From: Acidimicrobiia bacterium
GTDB lineage: Bacteria; Actinomycetota; Acidimicrobiia; Acidimicrobiales; Iamiaceae
DNA: 5,786 bases
Assembly (NCBI GenBank): GCA_019247975.1
Contig: JAFBAD010000127.1
Location: 1-5,786, forward strand
Direction: 5' to 3'
Shown here: positions 1-4,790 of the stretch, in pieces
How the letters are laid out: the number at the start of each line of letters is the position of its first letter
Numbering within the stretch: the first letter of the stretch is position 1
Program-made: the position numbers and the translations under genes
The notes under the pieces: generated by a model
What the model saw: the letters and a program-made list of their open reading frames with translations, nothing else
What the model was told of the DNA's origin: nothing
The model's database searches: none

Positions 1-301
1 CCGCGATCACCGACACACGGGCCGGGTCGGTGCCCAGCTCGCCGGCCGACGCGATCGCGTCGTCGGCTGCGGCGACGCCGAGCAGCCCGGCGCGGTCGAT
101 GCGACGCACCTCCTTCGCGCCCACGTGGGCCTCGAAGTCGACGCCTCGTGTCTCACACGCGAAGCCGACCGGCAGCGACGATGCGTCGAAGCCTTCGATG
201 GGAGCAGCCGCCGAACGGGCTGCGAGGACCCGGTCGAAGGCTTCGTCGACGGTGAGGCCGGCGGGGCAGGCGATGCCGACCCCGGTGATCGCGACCTTCA
301 C
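1..301 (-). CDS. fabF: Beta-ketoacyl-ACP synthase, KAS II (FabF)-type, N-terminal part (3' end outside window)
   Basis: The first 100 residues of a thiolase-fold condensing enzyme that would elongate acyl-ACP with malonyl-ACP in FAS II. The N-terminus reads VAITGVGIACPAG, the typical first beta strand and glycine turn of KAS I/II enzymes. It continues with a 'DEAFDRVLAARSA..PIEGFDAS' stretch and an 'RRIDRAGLLGVAAADDAIASAG' helix, which match the family layout. The catalytic Cys-His-His residues lie beyond the window edge, so KAS I, KAS II and a chain-length-factor-like paralogue cannot be separated on residues. The start is GTG at 301-299, overlapping the acpP TGA as GTGA, which suggests translational coupling; no strong Shine-Dalgarno is present. 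The order acpP-fabF is the usual one in bacteria and supports FabF. The gene is too short as seen to be listed as a normal ORF, but the frame is open to the edge. Confidence 0.9.
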   Translation of the reverse strand, partial: MKVAITGVGIACPAGLTVDEAFDRVLAARSAAAPIEGFDASSLPVGFACETRGVDFEAHVGAKEVRRIDRAGLLGVAAADDAIASAGELGTDPARVSVIA

Positions 302-555
302 GCGCCTGCGCCGGCCGTGACCTTCGCGAGCACGAGGTCGACGGCGTTGCCGATCGTCCGCACGTTCTCCAGGTCGTCCTCGGGCACTTCGATGTCGAAG
401 CGGTCCTCGAGGGCCATGACGAGCTCGGTGAGGTCGAGGCTGTCGGCGCCGAGGTCGTCGCCGAAGGTGGCGTCCTCGGTGACCTGCGAGGGATCGACCT
501 TGAGCAGCTCGACGGCCGACTCGGAGACGGCGGCGAAGATCTCGGAACGGTCCAT
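298..555 (-). CDS. acpP: Acyl carrier protein (FAS II ACP)
   Basis: An 85-residue acidic, helical carrier protein. It carries growing acyl chains on a 4'-phosphopantetheine arm and presents them to FabF, FabG and FabZ in the cytoplasm. The attachment motif GADSLDLTELV is intact, with Ser39 as the modified serine, preceded by the usual 'DATFGDDL' loop. The recognition helix 'LVMALEDRFDIEVPEDD' (about residues 45-61) is canonical. The C-terminal tail (KVTAGAGA) is slightly longer and Ala/Gly-rich compared with E. coli AcpP (77 residues mature). The ATG at 555 is preceded by a purine run, and a 33-nt spacer separates it from fabG. It is the only gene of this operon not overlapping its upstream neighbour. 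The TGA overlaps the fabF GTG. A member of a secondary-metabolite pathway is conceivable, but the surrounding fab genes argue for primary FAS II. Confidence 0.96.
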   Translation of the reverse strand: MDRSEIFAAVSESAVELLKVDPSQVTEDATFGDDLGADSLDLTELVMALEDRFDIEVPEDDLENVRTIGNAVDLVLAKVTAGAGA

Positions 556-588
556 GGGGGGTCTCTTTCTCTCAGGGGGTTGTACGGA
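556..588 (-). promoter_or_regulatory. fabG-acpP spacer with acpP ribosome-binding region
   Basis: On the minus strand the spacer contains GAGAGAAAGAG (573 down to 563), ending 7 nt before the acpP ATG. It is a purine-rich but imperfect Shine-Dalgarno. C runs flank it on both sides, so the block reads as a near mirror repeat. It is the only intergenic spacer in the five-gene operon, which fits the need for more ACP than of the enzymes. No T-tract or clear hairpin is visible. Confidence 0.5.
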
Positions 589-1347
589 TCAGTTGCCCAT
601 GCCGAGGCCACCGTCGACCGGGACGACGGCCCCGGTGACGTACCCGGCGGGCTCGGAGGCGAGGAACGTGATGACGGCCGCGACCTCGTCGGGCGTGCCC
701 ATCCGCTGGAGCGGGACGGCGGTGGTCATGCGGTCGCGCTGGTCGTCGTTGAGCGCGGCGGTCATGTCGGTGGCGATCGGGCCGGGTGCGACGACGTTGC
801 AGGTGATCGACCGGGGAGCGAGCTCGCGGGCGAGCGAGCGGGTGAGGCCGATGAGTCCGGCCTTGGCGGCCGCGTAGTTCGCCTGTCCGGCGCCACCGAT
901 GTACGCGGTGACCGAGGACACGGTGATGATCCTGCCCCACCGCGCCCGCATCATGGTGGGAACCACGCGCTTGGTGACCAGGAAGGCGCCGTCGAGGTTC
1001 GCGGCGAGGACGTTGCGCCAACGCTCCTCGGCCATGCGCACGAACAGCCCGTCGTCGGTCACGCCCGCGTTGCTGACGAGGATCTCGACCGGCCCGAACG
1101 CTTCTTCGACCTGCTTCACCGCAGCATCGACCGACGCGGCGTCCGCGACGTCGAACTGCACCGCGATGGCCTCGCCCGCCGCGGCTTCGATCGCGGCCAC
1201 CGTCTCCTTGGCGGCATCGGCGTCGGAGCGCCAACCGACCGCGACGCGGTGGCCGGCTTGGGCGAGCGCGATCGCGGTGGCGCGCCCGATCCCGCGCGAC
1301 GCGCCGGTGACGAGCGCGACGCGGGCCGAGGCGGCCTGATCGGTCAT
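589..1347 (-). CDS. fabG: 3-oxoacyl-ACP reductase (FabG, MabA-like)
   Basis: A 252-residue short-chain dehydrogenase that would reduce 3-ketoacyl-ACP to (3R)-hydroxyacyl-ACP with NADPH. The Rossmann motif TGASRGIG spans residues 14-21. The catalytic set is complete: Asn117 (in LAANLDG), Ser145 (TVSSV), Tyr158 and Lys162 (YAAAK). The C-terminus has the family's 'YVTGAVVPVDGG' signature and ends GMGN. The usual NNAG motif is SNAG here (residues 92-95). That variant and the VDGGxGMG ending also occur in mycobacterial MabA/FabG1, which fits an actinobacterial origin. The start is ATG at 1347, which forms an ATGA overlap with the fabH stop. A GTG 9 nt further upstream would add three residues and is less likely. 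The gene lies between fabH and acpP in one operon and has its own stop 33 nt before acpP. Confidence 0.95.
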   Translation of the reverse strand: MTDQAASARVALVTGASRGIGRATAIALAQAGHRVAVGWRSDADAAKETVAAIEAAAGEAIAVQFDVADAASVDAAVKQVEEAFGPVEILVSNAGVTDDGLFVRMAEERWRNVLAANLDGAFLVTKRVVPTMMRARWGRIITVSSVTAYIGGAGQANYAAAKAGLIGLTRSLARELAPRSITCNVVAPGPIATDMTAALNDDQRDRMTTAVPLQRMGTPDEVAAVITFLASEPAGYVTGAVVPVDGGLGMGN

Positions 1348-2348
1348 GCGCCCCACCGGAACAGCGCGCTGGCCCAGGACATGCCGGCACCGATCCCGCA
1401 GGCCAGCACGATCGAGCCAGGCTTGATGCGGCCGTCACGGGCCGCTTCGCTGATGGCGATCGGGATCGACGCCGACGACGTGTTGCCGTAGCGGTCGATG
1501 TCGACGACCACCCGGTCCATCGGCACGCCGACGCGGTTGGCGGCGGCCTCGATGATGCGGAGGTTGGCCTGGTGCGGCACGAACACGTCGACGTCGGCTG
1601 CGGTCGCGCCGGCCCGCTCGAGCGCCGCGGTGCAGGACTCGACGATGCCTCGGGTGGCCCGGCGGAACACCTCACGCCCGTCCATGACGAGGTACGGCTG
1701 GTCGGGCGGGACCTCGAGGCACGAGACGGCGCTGCCGTCACCGCCCAGGTCGACGCCGATGAGACCGGGACCGGCGGGGTCGTCCGAGCCGGCACCGAGG
1801 AGGAGCGCGCCGGCGCCGTCGCCGAACAGCACGGCCGTGGTGCGCTCGGCCGGGTCGGCGTAGCAGGCGAAGCGGTCGGCGCCGATGACGAGCACGTGGT
1901 CGATGCCCGGCGTGCGCAGGCAGGCGGCGGCGACGTGGAACGCGTGCACGAAGCCCGAGCACGCGGCGTTGAGGTCGAAGGCGGCGCCGCGGGTGCCGAG
2001 CGCGTGCTGCACCGTCGCCGCGGTCGCCGGTGTCACCTGGTCCGGGGTCGTGGTCGCGAGCACGAGGAGGTCGACCCGGCTGGCGGGCACGCGTGCCTTG
2101 TCGAGCGCAGCCCGGCCCGCCTCGATGGCCATCGACGCGGTGGAGTCGTCCGGTCCGACCCGGTGGCGCTCACGAATGCCCGAGCGCTCGACGATCCACT
2201 CGTCGGAGGTGTCGAGCGTCTGCTCGAGGTCGTGGTTGGTCACGACCCGCTCGGGCACGAACATCCCCCAGCCGAGCACGCGCGCCGGCAGTGTCGCCGG
2301 GAGGTGGGTGGTCGGTGCGGTGGAGGCGGGCGCAGTGGTGACGCTCAT
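1344..2348 (-). CDS. fabH: Beta-ketoacyl-ACP synthase III (FabH)
   Basis: A 334-residue KAS III that would start fatty-acid synthesis by condensing an acyl-CoA primer with malonyl-ACP. The triad is intact: Cys130 in DLNAACSGF, His259 in VPHQANLRII and Asn289 in YGNTSSASIP. The N-terminal 'VLGWGMFVPERVVTNHDLE' and 'SDEWIVERSGIRERH' segments and the C-terminal 'ACGIGAGMSWASALFRWG' are characteristic. About 22 Thr/Ala/Pro-rich residues precede the fold, longer than in E. coli FabH (317 residues). The start is ATG at 2348, overlapping the TGA of the upstream carrier-like gene as ATGA. An upstream start at 2375 would add an Arg-rich MAARARRRR piece read from the neighbour's codons and is rejected. 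The sequence does not settle whether the primer is acetyl-CoA or a branched acyl-CoA. Confidence 0.96.
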   Translation of the reverse strand: MSVTTAPASTAPTTHLPATLPARVLGWGMFVPERVVTNHDLEQTLDTSDEWIVERSGIRERHRVGPDDSTASMAIEAGRAALDKARVPASRVDLLVLATTTPDQVTPATAATVQHALGTRGAAFDLNAACSGFVHAFHVAAACLRTPGIDHVLVIGADRFACYADPAERTTAVLFGDGAGALLLGAGSDDPAGPGLIGVDLGGDGSAVSCLEVPPDQPYLVMDGREVFRRATRGIVESCTAALERAGATAADVDVFVPHQANLRIIEAAANRVGVPMDRVVVDIDRYGNTSSASIPIAISEAARDGRIKPGSIVLACGIGAGMSWASALFRWGA

Positions 2349-2674
2349 GCGTCGTCGCCGAGCACGCGCAGCCACGCCACCGGTTGGCCGGAGCGGACCC
2401 GCTGGCCCGGCTCGACCAGCATCCCCATGAGGAAGCCGGTGCAGAAGCTGCGCACCTCGATCTGATGGCCCGGCCCCTCGACGAGGCCGATCACCTGGCC
2501 CTCGTGCACGATCTCGCCCTCGGCGGTGACCGTCTCGGGCGGCGACGGCCGGAACGAGCCGGTCTCGGGGGCGACGACGAGGCGCTCGGCGAGACGGAGG
2601 TCGTCACCCTGGTGGGCGGGGTGGTGGCCACGCTGGAGCGCGCCACCGGCTGGGAACACGACGGCTGGGGGCAC
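2345..2674 (-). CDS. Biotin carboxyl carrier (BCCP)-like domain protein lacking the biotinyl lysine
   Basis: A 109-residue protein leading the fab operon. Residues 33-106 follow the biotinyl/lipoyl beta-barrel pattern: 'VVAPETGSF' (compare the BCCP SPMVGTF strand), then 'VHEGQVIGLVE', then 'TGFLMGMLVEPGQRVRSGQPVAWL' (compare SGTV..ILVE.G..V...PL). Aligned without gaps to E. coli BCCP after the shared 'VE', the AMKM motif becomes GPGH (residues 67-70), with Gly69 where the modified lysine should be. No lysine occurs anywhere in the protein, so neither biotin nor lipoate can be attached in the usual way. Residues 1-30 are His/Gly/Pro-rich and resemble nothing I recognise. The start is GTG at 2674, chosen because a perfect AAGGAG lies 7 nt upstream. 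The gene overlaps fabH by ATGA. Automated annotation would likely call it an acetyl-CoA carboxylase carrier subunit. I infer a non-catalytic, binding or regulatory role in fatty-acid synthesis, but the function is unknown. Confidence 0.82.
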   Translation of the reverse strand: MPPAVVFPAGGALQRGHHPAHQGDDLRLAERLVVAPETGSFRPSPPETVTAEGEIVHEGQVIGLVEGPGHQIEVRSFCTGFLMGMLVEPGQRVRSGQPVAWLRVLGDDA

Positions 2675-2681
2675 CGTGGTT

Positions 2682-2687
2682 CTCCTT
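2682..2687 (-). promoter_or_regulatory. Shine-Dalgarno of the carrier-like gene (operon lead)
   Basis: AAGGAG on the minus strand, extended as GAGAAGGAG, lies 7 nt before the GTG at 2674. It is the strongest ribosome-binding site in the window and decides the start of this gene, since the reading frame stays open far upstream into the opposite-strand fabZ. Confidence 0.8.
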
Positions 2688-2732
2688 CTCGATCGGGGCA
2701 GTGGAGGGTGAGACAACCTGCTGTCCCAAATG

Positions 2733-2754
2733 GTTTCCGGTACCCACCGGTAAC
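2733..2754. promoter_or_regulatory. Candidate operator: 22-bp inverted repeat
   Basis: The left arm GTTTCCGGT (2733-2741) and right arm ACCGGTAAC (2746-2754) pair at 8 of 9 positions around a 4-nt spacer (ACCC). The same stretch can be read as CCGGTA repeated at a 10-bp period (2737 and 2747). The shape suits a dimeric helix-turn-helix repressor or activator. Its right arm overlaps the TAACTT -10-like hexamer of fabZ, so bound protein could block or tune fabZ and perhaps the divergent operon. The regulator is not in the window, and I do not recognise the motif as a named FAS operator. Confidence 0.45.
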
Positions 2755-2818
2755 TTCCAGCTTTCCGATGTCGGGGGTGAGAACTCCCGCATCCTCCCGG
2801 CGGATCTGCTGTCATCGC

Positions 2819-3259
2819 ATGGTCATGACGCCTCTCTCGAGCGCCGAGCTGGTGGGTCTCCTGCCACACCGGCCACCCTTCCGGTTCGTCGATGCGGTGG
2901 ATTCGTGCGAACCGGGCACATCGGTCGTCGCCCGCTGGCGGACCACCGGCGACGAGGCCTGGTTCGCGGGCCACTTCCCCGGCAACCCCGTGGTCCCGGG
3001 GGTCCTGCAGCTCGAGGCGCTGGCCCAGGCCGGGGCGGTGGCGGTCCTGGCGCTGGAGGAGAACCGGGACCGGCTGCCGCTCTTCGGCGGCGTCGAGGAC
3101 GTCCGCTTCCGCCGAGTCGTGCGTCCAGGTGAGGAGCTGACGCTGCAGGTCGACCTCGAGCGCCTGTCCCGCCGGGGCGGCTGGGGCCGCGCCACCGCCA
3201 CCGTCGACGGCGCCGAGACCTGCCGGGCAAGGCTGCTCTTCGCCTTCGCGCCGGGCTGA
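2819..3259 (+). CDS. fabZ: 3-hydroxyacyl-ACP dehydratase (FabZ-type hotdog)
   Basis: A 146-residue hotdog-fold dehydratase that would convert (3R)-hydroxyacyl-ACP to trans-2-enoyl-ACP. It has the FabZ N-terminal LPHRPPFRFVDAV (residues 15-27) and the catalytic block GHFPGNPVVPGVLQLEALAQAG, with His52 and Glu66 as the active pair. The 'FGGVEDVRFRRVVRPGEEL' strand (about 89-107) and a C-terminal 'RARLLFAFAPG' close the fold, and the length is normal for FabZ. It is transcribed divergently from the fab operon. The ATG at 2819 is adopted, but the in-frame ATG at 2825 (MTPLSSAELVG) is equally possible, giving 144 residues. Neither has a Shine-Dalgarno at proper distance. The more distant ATG at 2768 would add residues with no counterpart in FabZ. 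A FabA-type isomerase is less likely because of the short length and the LPHRPPF motif. Confidence 0.93.
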   Translation: MVMTPLSSAELVGLLPHRPPFRFVDAVDSCEPGTSVVARWRTTGDEAWFAGHFPGNPVVPGVLQLEALAQAGAVAVLALEENRDRLPLFGGVEDVRFRRVVRPGEELTLQVDLERLSRRGGWGRATATVDGAETCRARLLFAFAPG

Positions 3260-3268
3260 GCGCACTCC

Positions 3269-3307
3269 GAAGGCAATACCGGTCGGAATCCGACCGGTAT
3301 TGCCTTC
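3269..3307. terminator. Bidirectional terminator between fabZ and pyk (39-bp perfect palindrome)
   Basis: The arm GAAGGCAATACCGGTCGGA (3269-3287) is followed by a central A (3288) and its exact reverse complement (3289-3307), giving an 18-19-bp stem. It starts 9 nt after the fabZ stop. Its other end covers two bases of the pyk TGA (3306-3308), so it sits at the 3' ends of both convergent genes. Neither side is followed by a clear T run, which suggests a hairpin-only actinobacterial terminator or an mRNA 3' stabiliser. Confidence 0.8.
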
Positions 3308-4748
3308 AGACGCGGATGAGGCGGAGGGTGTCGGTGGCTTGGCCGGGGTAGGACGCCGAGCCGGACAGGACGGCGACGAGGTCGCCGGAGCGGATCTCGC
3401 CGTGCAGGCGGGCGAGCTCGATGGCCCGCTCGACCTGGGCCTCGCCCACGCCGCCGCCGGTCAGCTCGTAGGGGATGGCGCCCCAGCTGAGGGTGAGCTG
3501 CCGGAGGGCGCGCTCGTCGGTGGTGAAGCCGAGGATCTTGGCCTTGGGCCGGAAGCGGGCGATCGACCGCACGGTGAACCCGGTGCGGGTCACGCAGATG
3601 ATCGCCGCCGCGTTGGTCTCCGACGCCGCGCGCCACGCGGCGTCGGTCATGCCGTTGGTGACGGTGTCGTCGATGCTCTGGCGCATCTCGCCGGAGATGC
3701 GGTGCACGCGGTGCGGCCAGCCGTCGTAGTCGAACTCCGCGTCGGCCCGCGCCGCGATGCGGGCCATCGTGGCGACGGCGTTGGTCGGGTCCTGACCGAT
3801 CGCGGTCTCGGCTGAGAGCATCACCGCGCTCGAGCCGTCGAACACCGCGTTGGCGACGTCGGACGTCTCGGCCCGCGTCGGCGCCGGTGCGTGGATCATC
3901 GACTCGAGCATCTGCGTGGCGGTGATGGCCGGACGGCCGAGCGTGATGCACCGCTGCAGGATCCGCTTCTGGATGTGCGGGAGCTCCTCGATGGGCAGCT
4001 CGGCCCCGAGGTCGCCACGGGCCACCATGACCGCGCCCGAGGCCTCGATGATCCCGTCGAGGTTCTCGACCGCCGCGCGCGTCTCGATCTTCGCCACGAT
4101 CAGCGGACCGCGCGGGTGCGGCTCGGTGCCGACGCGGCGGATGTCGTGCGCGGAGCGCACGAAGCTGACCGCGACCATGTCGACGCCTTCGTCGACGAAC
4201 GCATCGAGCAGGTGGAGGTCGTGCGCGGTCGGCGTGGGCAGCCGCAGCCGCTCCGACGGGATGTGCACCCCCGGCCGGCCGAGCAGGAGCCCGCCGTGGG
4301 TGATCGTCGCGAGGAGCGCGTCGTCGGTGCGGTCGGTGACCTCCGCGATCACGGAGCCCTCGCCGAAGAGCACGCGGTCACCCGCGTGCAGGTCGACGAG
4401 CAGGGCATCGTGGTTGACCGTCACCACCGAGCCCGCACTCGGGCCGGAGCCGGGCACGAGCCGGATCGTCGAGCCTTCGATCAGCGGCAGGCCCTCGTCG
4501 GGCATCTCACCGGCGCGGACCTTCGGCCCGGGCAGGTCGACCAGCACGCCGATCGGCCGGCCGATGGAGGCCTCCACCGTCCGCACGCGGCGGAACAGCT
4601 CGATGCCGTGGTCGAGCGTGCCGTGCGAGAGGTTGATGCGGGCGACATCCATGCCCGCGACCGCCAGGTCCTTGATCGCGCCCTCGGTCTCACAGGCCGG
4701 GCCGATCGAAGCGATGATCTTGGTGCGCCGCCCTGCGTTTGCCGCCAT
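3306..4748 (-). CDS. pyk: Pyruvate kinase
   Basis: A 480-residue glycolytic enzyme converting phosphoenolpyruvate and ADP to pyruvate and ATP. It opens with RRTKIIASIGPA, followed by ARINLSHG (Arg37, Asn39, Ser41) and DLPGPKVR (Asp71). The active-site lysine is Lys220 in VAKIET, with Glu222 and Asp246 (VARGDLGAE) for the divalent metal. The ITATQMLESM helix includes Thr278, and PTRAETSDVANAVFDG follows. Residues from about 350 form the C-terminal regulatory domain, ending in 'GDLVAVLSGS..YPGQATDTLRLIRV'. Lys76 occupies the position of rabbit muscle Glu117, preceded by Leu72 in place of Thr113; this pattern is associated with K+-independent enzymes. MLSAET replaces the common MLSGET. The start is ATG at 4748, 26 nt after the upstream stop, with no Shine-Dalgarno and a -10-like hexamer 6 nt before ATG. 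Frame extension upstream to 4865 overlaps the preceding gene and is rejected. Confidence 0.97.
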   Translation of the reverse strand: MAANAGRRTKIIASIGPACETEGAIKDLAVAGMDVARINLSHGTLDHGIELFRRVRTVEASIGRPIGVLVDLPGPKVRAGEMPDEGLPLIEGSTIRLVPGSGPSAGSVVTVNHDALLVDLHAGDRVLFGEGSVIAEVTDRTDDALLATITHGGLLLGRPGVHIPSERLRLPTPTAHDLHLLDAFVDEGVDMVAVSFVRSAHDIRRVGTEPHPRGPLIVAKIETRAAVENLDGIIEASGAVMVARGDLGAELPIEELPHIQKRILQRCITLGRPAITATQMLESMIHAPAPTRAETSDVANAVFDGSSAVMLSAETAIGQDPTNAVATMARIAARADAEFDYDGWPHRVHRISGEMRQSIDDTVTNGMTDAAWRAASETNAAAIICVTRTGFTVRSIARFRPKAKILGFTTDERALRQLTLSWGAIPYELTGGGVGEAQVERAIELARLHGEIRSGDLVAVLSGSASYPGQATDTLRLIRV

Positions 4749-4754
4749 GCAACC

Positions 4755-4760
4755 AGTATC
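4755..4760 (-). promoter_or_regulatory. Candidate leaderless -10 promoter element for pyk
   Basis: GATACT on the minus strand matches TATAAT at four positions and ends 6 nt before the pyk ATG, so transcription would start at or next to the A of ATG. With no Shine-Dalgarno in the 26-nt gap, a leaderless pyk mRNA is the simplest reading. No clear -35 hexamer is seen. Confidence 0.5.
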
Positions 4761-4790
4761 GGCCCTACCCGGCCCTATTCGGCCGCACCT
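4761..4790. repeat. Three tandem 10-bp units upstream of pyk
   Basis: Plus-strand units are GGCCCTACCC, GGCCCTATTC and GGCCGCACCT. The first two share 8 of 10 bases and the third is diverged. They cover the end of the upstream gene, including its TAG stop, and the -10/-35 spacer of the candidate pyk promoter. Such helical-period repeats may be a regulator site or simple G+C-rich slippage. Confidence 0.35.

Larger units (their letters stand above)
2675..2818. promoter_or_regulatory. Divergent intergenic region between the fab operon and fabZ
   Basis: 144 bp separate the leftward operon from rightward fabZ, so promoters for both must lie here or nearby. It is visibly less G+C-rich than the flanking genes. 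On the plus strand TAACTT (2751-2756) fits the TAnnnT -10 pattern for fabZ, but no good -35 lies 16-18 bp upstream. No convincing -10/-35 pair was found for the leftward operon. The region contains the inverted repeat listed separately. Confidence 0.6.

Noticed and set aside
125..877. Plus-strand open frame opposite fabF/acpP/fabG
   Set aside because: Shadow of three recognised genes; Ser/Arg-rich low-complexity translation with no domain pattern.
1572..2465. Plus-strand open frame opposite fabH and the carrier-like gene
   Set aside because: Antisense shadow; no start signal and no recognisable protein features.
2712..2725. GACA-N6-TGTC inverted repeat in the divergent region
   Set aside because: Arms of only 4 bp are expected by chance; not reported as an operator.
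2675..3265. Long N-terminal extension of the carrier-like protein up to 3265
   Set aside because: It would read antisense through fabZ; the strong AAGGAG 7 nt before GTG at 2674 fixes the start.
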